From JBAZYZ01 sp964361185 (GTDB lineage Bacteria; Patescibacteriota; Minisyncoccia; Phycocordibacterales; VMEP01): a DNA stretch of 48,043 nucleotides. The DNA is taken from assembly GCA_964361185.1 (NCBI GenBank), contig CAYHZS010000001.1, positions 1-48,043 on the forward strand, read 5' to 3'. Shown here piece by piece: positions 34,633 to 42,014 of the stretch (position 1 is its first letter; each line of letters starts with the position of its first letter). A program made the position numbers and the translations under genes. The notes beneath the pieces are model-generated. The model did not search any database and was not told where the DNA came from. It saw nothing but the letters and a program-made list of their open reading frames with translations.

Positions 34633-35322
34633 TTACTTACCGACAAAACGATTCTTAAAAATCCACCAGAGATGGCTGAACCCGGTTTTCCAATATACCT
34701 GCTTGGACTTTCCTCCCCGCTGATACTGGGAGATGCCGTACTCCTCGAATTTTATTTCCTTGCGGGAAGCGGCGTTCAGTTTAATCTGGGGGCTTAAATT
34801 CCAGTCCCCCATATTAAGACCTAATTTATCTACAACCTCCCTCCTGAACACCCACATTCCTGAAAGAATATCTTTTATTCTAATTCCGTACAGCAAAAAA
34901 ACTTCGGTGTTCAGAACCCTGACGCCCAATTGGAGCATAGGAGAAATTTGCGTCTCCTCTTTCAGGGGGTAACGATTGCACGAAATGAAGTCAGCCGGCT
35001 TGTCCAAAAGATAATCTATGACGCGTGAAAGTTCTTCTATTGGGTAAGTAAGATCTCCGTCAGCGGTGGCGATAATATCGCCCGTTGCGCTCTTCATTCC
35101 GGTCATGTGAGCAAAACCGTATCCTATTCCATTTAAAACACGGTCATCTTCCAGAGCAATAGCGCCGAGTTCTTTCGCCTTGTCCAAAGTACGGTCAGTC
35201 GATTTATTACTGACAATGATTACTTCGTCGACAAATTTTGGTATGCGGGACAGCATCTCTGGGAGATGATTCTCTTCGTTCCTGCACGGGAAATAGACGC
35301 TAATTTTCTTGCCTCGGTACAT
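34633..35322 (-). CDS. Glycosyltransferase family 2 (DPM1-like)
   Basis: A 229-residue GT-A enzyme. ISVYFPCRNEENHLPEMLSR, VIIVSNKSTDRTLDKAKELG and IIATADGDLTYPIEEL (DGD) define it. It lacks membrane helices. It is the first gene of the group that continues with the epimerase-like protein, the flavoprotein and the GT-C protein, so it probably makes the polyprenyl-phosphate sugar that the others modify and use. Confidence 0.88.
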   Translation of the reverse strand: MYRGKKISVYFPCRNEENHLPEMLSRIPKFVDEVIIVSNKSTDRTLDKAKELGAIALEDDRVLNGIGYGFAHMTGMKSATGDIIATADGDLTYPIEELSRVIDYLLDKPADFISCNRYPLKEETQISPMLQLGVRVLNTEVFLLYGIRIKDILSGMWVFRREVVDKLGLNMGDWNLSPQIKLNAASRKEIKFEEYGISQYQRGGKSKQVYWKTGFSHLWWIFKNRFVGK

Positions 35323-35414
35323 AAACGTTATTTCAGTAATTACAACAATAACACGCTTGCGTCAGCCGAATCAAACATTATTTATAAGCATCTTTAGGTC
35401 GTGTATTGGGGAAC

Positions 35415-36524
35415 TCAACACTCATCCCATATTTCTTTCATACGTTTTAGATACTCTTCTTTGCTTATGGCCAGAGGTTCAATTGCCGTCTCCGCGCGAA
35501 GCGCGATTTCTTTGCAAAGAGCCGGGTAAGCAATTAGGCGTTCCAGTCCACGGCAAAAACAAGTAGCATCCCCAATGGGGCAAATGAACGCCTCTTCCCC
35601 ATTTCTTAAGACAGAGCCGGCTATGCCCGTATCGGTAGAAATAATTGGACAATCCGAAGCGGCGGCTTCAATAAGCGCCATGCCGAAACCCTCATACTTG
35701 GAAGTATTAAGAAAAGCATCTGCTGTTTTAAAATAAGACACAACGTCCTCAACCCAACCAACAAAGATGACTTTGTCTTGTAACTTGTAATCTGTAACTT
35801 GTGACTTTAGTTTCGATTCTTCGGGGCCGGATCCGACAATGATCAAACCTGCTTTGGGGTGATTTTTTATGACTTCCGCCAGCGCTTCAATCCCCAATCC
35901 AATATTTTTTTCGCGTGTTAGGCGCGAAACCATCAAAATTATGAAATCAAACTGCGGATATTTTTTACGCAAATCGATTTTTGGTTCGGCTTTGCGAATT
36001 TTTTCAATATCCACAAAGACCGGAAGGACGACAGGAATAGCTTTTAGCTTATAGCTTTTAGCTTTTAGGGAATCGGATATTCGTTTTGAGACGACGCGGA
36101 TGCTGTCAGCTTTGGGCAGAAGAAACCTGGACAAAAACACGCGGATTTTATTCAAAAATGACTCATCGGCAAAATACGGACTTAGGAAATCCGTGTGAAT
36201 CTGCAGTTCAAGCTTGGCGCCGATTTTTTTTGATATTAGCCAGGCAAAAAGTCCCGTCTCAAACGGGTCCTGCGAAGTTACCATGTCGGCTTTTATCTTT
36301 TTTCCAATTCCCAAAAAAGACAGGCGTGAAGAAATCCTGTCTTTCGACGCCGTCGGATACACAAAAACATTCGGAGCAATATTTATTCTGTTTTTTTCTC
36401 CACCTAAAGACGCAACCAAAATATTAAGTTCCCCGCAAATCGTACCGTAAGAAATCATCCGCGCCCTGACAGCGCTTCCCTCTTTCAATAAATTACCGTC
36501 GGTTGAAAGCATCAGTACTTTCAT
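35415..36524 (-). CDS. Glycosyltransferase family 4 with two in-frame heptamer-repeat insertions
   Basis: A 369-residue GT-B enzyme. Donor-domain motifs are LMVSRLTREKNIGLGIEAL, LIIVGSGPEESKLK and LNTSKYEGFGMALIEAAASD (E-x7-E). Two runs of 7-base tandem repeats lie inside it, at 36041-36068 (residues about 152-161, KAKSYKLKA) and 35777-35811 (about 238-249, QVTDYKLQ). Both fall at loops between secondary-structure elements, so the protein is probably still active. The start overlaps the end of the upstream GT4 gene by four bases. Confidence 0.9.
   Translation of the reverse strand: MKVLMLSTDGNLLKEGSAVRARMISYGTICGELNILVASLGGEKNRINIAPNVFVYPTASKDRISSRLSFLGIGKKIKADMVTSQDPFETGLFAWLISKKIGAKLELQIHTDFLSPYFADESFLNKIRVFLSRFLLPKADSIRVVSKRISDSLKAKSYKLKAIPVVLPVFVDIEKIRKAEPKIDLRKKYPQFDFIILMVSRLTREKNIGLGIEALAEVIKNHPKAGLIIVGSGPEESKLKSQVTDYKLQDKVIFVGWVEDVVSYFKTADAFLNTSKYEGFGMALIEAAASDCPIISTDTGIAGSVLRNGEEAFICPIGDATCFCRGLERLIAYPALCKEIALRAETAIEPLAISKEEYLKRMKEIWDEC
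35777..35811. repeat. Heptamer tandem repeat (CTTGTAA type) inside a CDS
   Basis: Units are cttgtaa, cttgtaa, tctgtaa, cttgtga and a diverged ctttagt. The array is read in frame through the glycosyltransferase on the minus strand as QVTDYKLQ. Confidence 0.75.
36041..36068. repeat. Heptamer tandem repeat (CTTTTAG type) inside a CDS
   Basis: Four consecutive 7-base units: cttttag, cttatag, cttttag, cttttag. The array is read in frame on the minus strand as KAKSYKLKA. It differs from the array at 35777 mainly at the fourth and last base of the unit. Confidence 0.82.
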
Positions 36525-37627
36525 TTATTTAGTAGTTCAATTAATGAATCAATCATTTTTTCTTTAGTAAATTGCGCGACTGTTTCCTTTCCGCGCGCAC
36601 TGCACTCATGAGCAAAATCTTCATCCCGAAACATCTTTTCGACCGCCACAGAAAGAGCCTTCTTGTCATTATAAGGGAACAGTAAACCATTCCTTCCGCT
36701 TTCTACAATTTCCGGATTACCGCCCACGTCCGTAGTAACTAAAGGCGTCCCTATGGCCATAACTTCAAGTATTTGGTGCGAAAAGCCCTCATAGCCGGTA
36801 TTTAGGACAAATACCCTGGCTTGCCTTATATATTCGAAATTTGCCGCCTGGGAGACGTTCCCGACCATATAGACGTTGCGCCCAAGTTCAAGCTGTTTTA
36901 TACGCCGTTCTATTACCCCTCTTTCTGGGCCATCACCGACAATACATAGTTTCAAATCGGGAAACTTCTTGTTGAGTTCAATCATTGTCTCTACCAGGGA
37001 CATGAATCCTTTCCAGGGAACCAGACGGCCAGAAGAAACGATTGTTTTGCCATAAAGCTGAACTTTGGGACGACTTTCATCCGGATAAATCGAGAGCCCT
37101 TCAAACGCATTATATATGACGGAAATTTTTTCCTCGGGAATCCCCCAGCGCATAACAATTTTTCTCAGATATTTACTCGGCACAATAATTTTTTCCGCGC
37201 GTTTCGCCACAAAGTTTTCGATGATACGGAATATTTGTACTGATAGCGAATAAGCATTAGCGGGCTTTTTTGAAAATTCGTCGAGCAGGTCTTTAACGCC
37301 GAATCTCTGCACGCCCTGTTCCCAGGCATAATCGCCTGGAATCCTAAGCAAAAATCGTTTGTCGGTCAATTTTGACGCCAAATAAGCCGGAAGACCGACC
37401 GACACCGGGTCTTGCGCGTAAATTATGTCCGCTTTTTTAGTCTGCAATAAAATTTTTCCGAAATAAACAAGATGCCGGATTATTTTCGGCAGGTGCCTAA
37501 CTGCGTCGAAAGAAACCACCGCTACATCTATTCCGCGCTTGGGCAATTCGTCATTCAAAAGTTTGGAGTAAGTAGCCGGCCCGCCAATTGAGGGTGGATA
37601 TATTCCGGTAGCTATTAAGAGTTTCAT
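36521..37627 (-). CDS. Glycosyltransferase family 4
   Basis: A 368-residue GT-B enzyme. The N-terminus LLIATGIYPPSIGGPATYSK is the glycine-rich acceptor-domain loop; the donor domain has IVSSGRLVPWKGFMSLVETM, LCIVGDGPERGVIE and LNTGYEGFSHQILEVMAIG with both Glu residues. It lies between two other GT4 genes on the same strand and overlaps the downstream one by four bases. The perfect 40-bp palindrome at 37648-37687 sits just upstream of its start. Confidence 0.92.
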   Translation of the reverse strand: MKLLIATGIYPPSIGGPATYSKLLNDELPKRGIDVAVVSFDAVRHLPKIIRHLVYFGKILLQTKKADIIYAQDPVSVGLPAYLASKLTDKRFLLRIPGDYAWEQGVQRFGVKDLLDEFSKKPANAYSLSVQIFRIIENFVAKRAEKIIVPSKYLRKIVMRWGIPEEKISVIYNAFEGLSIYPDESRPKVQLYGKTIVSSGRLVPWKGFMSLVETMIELNKKFPDLKLCIVGDGPERGVIERRIKQLELGRNVYMVGNVSQAANFEYIRQARVFVLNTGYEGFSHQILEVMAIGTPLVTTDVGGNPEIVESGRNGLLFPYNDKKALSVAVEKMFRDEDFAHECSARGKETVAQFTKEKMIDSLIELLNK

Positions 37628-37647
37628 ATATTTTTTTACGATTACCT

Positions 37648-37687
37648 TTCCTTACTCTAATGTTCTTAAGAACATTAGAGTAAGGAA
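37648..37687. repeat. Perfect 40-bp palindrome without loop
   Basis: Two 20-base arms meet at CTTAAG with no spacer; the arm begins TTCCTTACTC. It fills most of the 73-base gap between two GT4 genes of the same strand. No T run follows on either strand. Confidence 0.88.
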
Positions 37688-37700
37688 CATTGGACACAGA

Positions 37701-38906
37701 CTATTTCAAAACCCTATCTAAAACATTTTCTTTCATCATTTTTGAAACCAGATTCCAATCATATCTCATGGGAACAAGTTTTCTGGCATTTCCTACGATA
37801 CGAGCGCGAAGTGAAACATCATTCATGTATCTTAAAACCGCTTTGGAAATTCCTTCGGGGTCTCTCGTTTTTACGGCAAGGCCGGTCGGTTCTTTGTCGG
37901 GATTGTTTTCGGGGTCATATAAAAAATCAGCTATGCCTCCTTCTTGGGTAGCAATAACGGGCAGTTCCGCCGCCATAGCCTCGACAAAAACAATGCCGAA
38001 TCCTTCCGAAAGCGATGGGCGAATGTATATGTCACACGCCTTAAGATACTTGGGCGAATCGGAATGCTTTATCTGCCCCAGAAAATTAACTCTTTCCGAC
38101 ACTTCTTTTTCGCGCGTAAGCTTTTTGAGCATTTCCATATCAGGGCCGATTCCGCCGATTACGAACTTAATTCTACTCGGCAGAAGAGGGAGCGCGCGTA
38201 TCACATCGTCAACGGCATTTTTCTTAACCAAACGCGAAGTAGTAATGAGTATGGTGCTATCCTCCTCAAAGCCGAAGCTCCGCCTGATTTTTGAAATTTC
38301 TTCCGGAGGATAATTTTGGGAAAAATATTTTACATCCACGCCGTTGGGAACAATTGCCGAAGGTCCTTTGTAACCGAGAGAACGTACCGTTCCAAGAAGG
38401 TAGGAGGACACGACAACCAAAAAATCCGCCTTGGTAAAAAGCATGCGGAACAACGGGCCAGCAATACGCGCGCGGCTCTCGTAATAAGGAAACGGGTCTC
38501 CATCGTCGGCACGCGCAATATACTTAATCCAGGGAAATAAGAACTTGAAAAAGAGAGTCGCGAAAGAAGAGTAGCTGGTCATTGTCGTCATTACGGCATC
38601 ATACGGTTTGCGTCTGTGCAAAACTATTGCGTAAGCCAAAGCCCAAAATGGATAGAGATACTTGTTTATAACCAGAGGAAATTTTTTGAAATCAGCAATG
38701 CCGGAATTTTTGTAAGTAAAGCCGATGCGGAAAATATCTATGTTCCCGAAACGCTCAAATTTCGGAAGAGATGGGTCGAATCGAAGAGTAATCATATCAA
38801 AAGAATATTCTTCTTTGGGAATCCTATCTGTCACTTCCTTAATGGCCACCTCCGCTCCGCCGATGAACGGATGGTAAGTCAGGGAGAAAAAAAGGATGCG
38901 TTTCAT
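37701..38906 (-). CDS. Glycosyltransferase family 4
   Basis: A 401-residue GT-B enzyme. FFSLTYHPFIGGAEVAIKEV opens the acceptor domain, STILITTSRLVKKNAVDDVI the donor domain, and RPSLSEGFGIVFVEAMAAEL is the E-x7-E motif. I start it at ATG 38906 (MKRILFF), one base after the stop of the cupin gene; an in-frame ATG 20 codons upstream lies inside the cupin. The fold resembles PimB-type mannosyltransferases, but the sugar is not determined. Confidence 0.9.
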   Translation of the reverse strand: MKRILFFSLTYHPFIGGAEVAIKEVTDRIPKEEYSFDMITLRFDPSLPKFERFGNIDIFRIGFTYKNSGIADFKKFPLVINKYLYPFWALAYAIVLHRRKPYDAVMTTMTSYSSFATLFFKFLFPWIKYIARADDGDPFPYYESRARIAGPLFRMLFTKADFLVVVSSYLLGTVRSLGYKGPSAIVPNGVDVKYFSQNYPPEEISKIRRSFGFEEDSTILITTSRLVKKNAVDDVIRALPLLPSRIKFVIGGIGPDMEMLKKLTREKEVSERVNFLGQIKHSDSPKYLKACDIYIRPSLSEGFGIVFVEAMAAELPVIATQEGGIADFLYDPENNPDKEPTGLAVKTRDPEGISKAVLRYMNDVSLRARIVGNARKLVPMRYDWNLVSKMMKENVLDRVLK

Positions 38907-38907
38907 A

Positions 38908-39411
38908 TTATCTACGCCAGTCGGGCTTAAATTCGGGGACAGAATTTTTCGCCGAAATCGTGCCAATAATCAAAGCGTACTCTGGGGACAGATTAGCCAC
39001 TGTATGGCGCACGCCTGATTTACTCACCACCGCATCCCCCGCCCTTATTAGAGTTCCTTGTTCTTTGATTGACCCTTTGTCTTTTTCCGTAAGAGTGTCG
39101 CTTTCTATGAAATACACTTCCCCTTTGCTTATCAAATTTATCTCGTCCACGCTCGTATGGCTGTGGAATGGCTGTACGTGCATCGGCGGAACTTCTGTAA
39201 TTACATATTTTAACGGCACAGCCCCACCGTCTTCAGAGGCGATGTTTCCCACATAACTCCGGATTTCAAATTTTTTATTGCGCGCGTTTTTAAGTATCTC
39301 TTCAATTTTAGGATTACCACCAGAGTAGCGCAAATACTGCCCCTCCTCGCCAATTTTTTTGCCAGGATCTATGATTGCGACTTCAAGCGTTTCTTTGCGG
39401 AGAATTTGCAT
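38908..39411 (-). CDS. Cupin-domain protein
   Basis: A 167-residue protein. The cupin motif 1 is HVQPFHSHTSVDEINLISKG (two His and Glu as metal ligands) and motif 2 includes GDAVVSKSGVRHTVAN. Small cupins in glycan clusters are often sugar isomerases or epimerases, but stand-alone regulatory or binding roles are also known. It precedes a GT4 gene by one base. A 15-base sequence near its 3' end recurs twice, in non-coding form, upstream of its start (39440-39454 and 39522-39536). Confidence 0.8.
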   Translation of the reverse strand: MQILRKETLEVAIIDPGKKIGEEGQYLRYSGGNPKIEEILKNARNKKFEIRSYVGNIASEDGGAVPLKYVITEVPPMHVQPFHSHTSVDEINLISKGEVYFIESDTLTEKDKGSIKEQGTLIRAGDAVVSKSGVRHTVANLSPEYALIIGTISAKNSVPEFKPDWRR

Positions 39412-39439
39412 TTCTTTATGGTTTTATGGAATCAAAACG

Positions 39440-39536
39440 CCCAATAATCAAAACCGTGGCCAGGCCACTTTACCCCAGATAAACACCCTAAATAAGCATT
39501 AAGTTACTCCTGAAATAACACCCCAATAATTAAAAC
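39440..39536. repeat. Two non-coding copies of a sequence from the cupin 3' end
   Basis: CCCAATAATCAAAAC (39440-39454) and CCCAATAATTAAAAC (39522-39536) resemble GCCAATAATCAAAGC at 38962-38976 in the cupin. On the minus strand the upstream copies read TVLIIGRFDSIKP-stop and RVLIIGVLFQE-stop, against ALIIGTIS in the cupin. They look like tails of lost cupin copies. A GTGGCC/GGCCAC palindrome lies between them at 39456-39468. The rest of 39412-39562 shows nothing else I can name. Confidence 0.4.
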
Positions 39537-39562
39537 TCTAGCAAAAAATGGCGATATTTACC

Positions 39563-39590
39563 AATAAAAAAGCCAGGTCGAAACCCGGCT
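39563..39590 (-). terminator. Intrinsic terminator of the 85-residue orphan gene
   Basis: Stem AGCCGGG/CCTGGCT (one G-U pair) at 39590-39571 with a 6-base loop, followed on the minus strand by TTTTTTATT. It lies 19 bases after the stop at 39610. Confidence 0.8.
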
Positions 39591-39609
39591 CTCCGCGGAG
39601 TATGCTGCG

Positions 39610-39867
39610 CTATTCCGCGCGCGACGGATCCAGTGAATCACCGGCAGCTTCCGCGGCCTGCCGACCGCGTTCCCAATGTACGCTTGGCGACAAATTCTGC
39701 TCTCTTACAGCCTCGACAAATGCGTCGGCTTTGGCATCAGCTTCATCTCCTCTCCCGAATTCAAGGACGACAACTGTCATGCCGTCCCAGCGCAAATCGC
39801 GGTATAACTGCCCCTCGTTCAGGGGATGGACCCCGGACACAAACGCCTTGGGAGCACGTTGGCTCAT
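39610..39867 (-). CDS. Small hypothetical protein, 85 residues
   Basis: I do not recognise this protein. It is acidic, has no membrane helix or signal peptide, and appears to have an alpha/beta pattern: GMTVVVLEFGRG is a central strand, followed by an amphipathic helix (DAKADAFVEAVREQ). GGAGG eight bases before ATG 39867 fixes the start; an ATG six codons upstream overlaps that site and is rejected. It is GC-richer than the neighbouring genes and has its own terminator. It lies 54 bases downstream of an SDR gene on the same strand, so it could be read from that promoter or its own. Confidence 0.72.
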   Translation of the reverse strand: MSQRAPKAFVSGVHPLNEGQLYRDLRWDGMTVVVLEFGRGDEADAKADAFVEAVREQNLSPSVHWERGRQAAEAAGDSLDPSRAE

Positions 39868-39921
39868 ACTTTTACCCTCCGTCAAGTTGATCGGACAAAC
39901 CTACAGCAAAACTATCATTCT

Positions 39922-40785
39922 CTATTCTTTTTGCAAGCCACACACTTTTTCCGAAACTACCCAAAGCTTTTCTGCCGTATTCATATCATAAGATTCTTCA
40001 GATGAGCGTTTTTTTGTTTTACGGTCAAAATATTCTCCCGTCACACCATCTAGTTCGCGACTTGTAGCAAGATACGCGATTCCTTCTCCTGCTTTTTCTT
40101 CGCTTATCATCGTAAGGTGGAAAGCGGTTTTTACTAAGATATTTGTATCAGCCAAAAACTCTTTGGTGATTTTTGTGTTTATAACCCCCGGATGCATGGC
40201 ATTTGCCATAACTCCGCTCCCCTCTAATTCTTTCGCGAGCTTTCTGGTAAATAGAAGTAGGGCGAGTTTTGATTGGGAATAGGCCGAATATTTATCAAAA
40301 TTTTTACCCTCGACCAAATTACTGAAATCAATGTGTCCTTCAGCGTGCATCATTGATGATACGTTCACAATTCTAGACGGTGCACTGTTTTTCAAAGTCG
40401 GCAAAAGTAAATTAGTGAGCAAAAATGGCGCAAAATAATTTACCGCCATATCCATTTCAATATTATCTTTGGAAAATTTAAGTTCCGTTTCCCCTACACC
40501 GGCATTGTTTATTAAAATATCAAGCCTGCCATATTTTTTCTGAAAATCACCAGCCAGTTTTCTCACCTCGACCAAAGACGCCAAGTCACAAATAAAATAA
40601 TCCGCTTCCGCGCCGGTTTTTTCTTTTATTTCTTTTTTAACCAACTCGCCGGAATTTTCAGAACGCGCGGTAAAAATTACCTTTATACCCAATTTAGCCA
40701 AAGCGATGGTCGCTTCCTTACCAATACCAGAAGTAGCTCCTGTTATCAATACAGCCTTCTTTTCCATTTTCTTTTCCATAAGCAT
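39922..40785 (-). CDS. SDR-family oxidoreductase (retinol dehydrogenase/WWOX-like subgroup)
   Basis: A short-chain dehydrogenase of about 285 residues. AVLITGATSGIGKEATIAL binds NAD(P)H, DILINNAGVGETEL is the NNAG element, and VNVSSMMHAEGH with YSQSKLALLLFTRKLAKEL gives Ser, Tyr and Lys of the active site. The start is one of several ATGs; ATG 40779 (MEKKMEKK) has TATGAT eight bases upstream and would be leaderless. This subgroup acts on lipids, retinoids or aromatic carbonyls, so a role in glycan building is not certain. Confidence 0.88.
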   Translation of the reverse strand: MLMEKKMEKKAVLITGATSGIGKEATIALAKLGIKVIFTARSENSGELVKKEIKEKTGAEADYFICDLASLVEVRKLAGDFQKKYGRLDILINNAGVGETELKFSKDNIEMDMAVNYFAPFLLTNLLLPTLKNSAPSRIVNVSSMMHAEGHIDFSNLVEGKNFDKYSAYSQSKLALLLFTRKLAKELEGSGVMANAMHPGVINTKITKEFLADTNILVKTAFHLTMISEEKAGEGIAYLATSRELDGVTGEYFDRKTKKRSSEESYDMNTAEKLWVVSEKVCGLQKE

Positions 40786-40822
40786 ACATCATACATTATT
40801 AGCGAAATAGAGCGAACAAATT

Positions 40823-41110
40823 TTATTCTACAATTTCTATCTTTTCCGCAGGGTGGTCGCTCTCGCTCACTCCGTTTTCCTCTCTCTGTAATAAAATAAG
40901 TCCACCTACGGCAACCACTATTATTAGAACCACACCAAAAAGCCAGGTGTAACTGTTATTGTTCTTTCCAGCTGGCCCATTTGCTACTGCAACTGTTTAC
41001 CTTGTAATCTCCGAAATATCAGAATTTTCAAGCATTTTTGGTAATGTGAACACGCATATAGTTAACTGTACAGCGTTTACTCTTGAAGGGGCAAAAAGTA
41101 TACTAAATAG
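40823..41110 (-). pseudogene. C-terminal relic of a membrane-anchored surface protein
   Basis: On the minus strand an open frame reads SRVNAVQLTICVFTLP, KMLENSDISEITR, then TAA (40999-40997), then VAVANGPAGKNNNSYTWLFG, one membrane helix and a charged tail ending EKIEIVE-stop at 40823. The helix and tail resemble the C-terminus of the lamin-tail protein at 42015 (YIWLLGVLGV ... EIEIIEG). There is no start codon after the internal stop, so it is a gene remnant. It fills nearly all of the 325-base gap between the SDR and FkbM genes. Confidence 0.68.
41076..41104 (+). promoter_or_regulatory. Leaderless promoter of the FkbM gene at 41111
   Basis: TTTACT (41076-41081), a 17-base spacer and TATACT (41099-41104). 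The ATG follows after only six bases, so transcription should begin at the start codon. Confidence 0.65.
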
Positions 41111-41956
41111 ATGAATCTACTATCGCGTCTCGCCGCTTCGGAACAATTGATAGAGCTTTACACAAACACAAAAAAAGAACCAACCGCGGTAAATAGATTG
41201 AAAAAGCTTCTTCGGCAACCGATAAAATATCTGTATCAAAATGCTATCAAAGTAGGGCTCGGCAATGCCGATCGGCCTGTGAGGACATTCTGGGGACAAA
41301 ATCTATTACTTCCTATTTCTGATGAAAATGCCGTTCTCATATATTATTGCGGTTCATTGGGGTTCGGCGAGTCTGCGTTCACACGATTTCTCATAGAAAA
41401 TACCAGCAAGAATGATGTTTTTTACGACATCGGAGCCAACTATGGGTATTATAGTTCCCTTGCAAGTACACTCGGCGCAGAAGTTCATTCATTTGAACCA
41501 AATCCAAGCGTATTACCCTATACGCGCAAAAATGTTTCATATCTCAACGAAATTGCTTTAGCTGATAAATCAGGAGTCCTTGCATTTTCGGATATTTCTG
41601 CGAGCAAAAAGAGCGGAATGAGCACTCTCTTTCCAGACATACTGACTGAAGAACATCGCCGAACACAGAAGATAATAACAGTACCAGTAACAACTTTGGA
41701 TGAATATATACAGTATCACCATCCACCGACTATAATAAAAATGGACGTGGAAAATGCTGAATGTCTTGTCCTTGAAGGAGGAAAAAAACTATTCTCCTTG
41801 TATGCGCCTGTTCTGGCGATGGAAATATATACAAGCACAAATCAAGTTGCGCAGGAACGGACACAAAAAGCACTTTCACTTCTAAAGGGGTTTGGCTATT
41901 CAAAAGACGAAACTGAACCAAAATCTGATATGTATATATTTAGGAAAGGAAAGTAG
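41111..41956 (+). CDS. FkbM family methyltransferase
   Basis: A 281-residue FkbM enzyme. DVFYDIGANYGYYSSLAST is motif I, VHSFEPNPSVLPY motif II and IIKMDVENAECLVLEGG the DxExxE signature, with Asn in place of the usual Gly. It is a single-gene unit at the edge of the glycan locus, flanked by a relic on one side and the surface-protein operon on the other. It was probably inserted here, cutting into the surface-anchor gene whose tail remains at 40823-41110. Confidence 0.9.
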   Translation: MNLLSRLAASEQLIELYTNTKKEPTAVNRLKKLLRQPIKYLYQNAIKVGLGNADRPVRTFWGQNLLLPISDENAVLIYYCGSLGFGESAFTRFLIENTSKNDVFYDIGANYGYYSSLASTLGAEVHSFEPNPSVLPYTRKNVSYLNEIALADKSGVLAFSDISASKKSGMSTLFPDILTEEHRRTQKIITVPVTTLDEYIQYHHPPTIIKMDVENAECLVLEGGKKLFSLYAPVLAMEIYTSTNQVAQERTQKALSLLKGFGYSKDETEPKSDMYIFRKGK

Positions 41957-42014
41957 TAATCGATAAAAGAACACCAAGAATTTGCGGTTTTTGTTTTTAC
42001 TTCATCACAATTTT

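Noticed and set aside
35777..36068. Repeat arrays as a CRISPR or REP-type array
   Set aside because: Units are 7 bases with no spacers, lie inside a coding gene, and there are no cas genes. No CRISPR array is visible anywhere in the window.
39591..39600. CTCCGCGGAG palindrome next to the orphan-gene terminator
   Set aside because: Ten bases only and directly beside a stronger hairpin; it may add to the terminator stem region but is not distinct evidence of a site.
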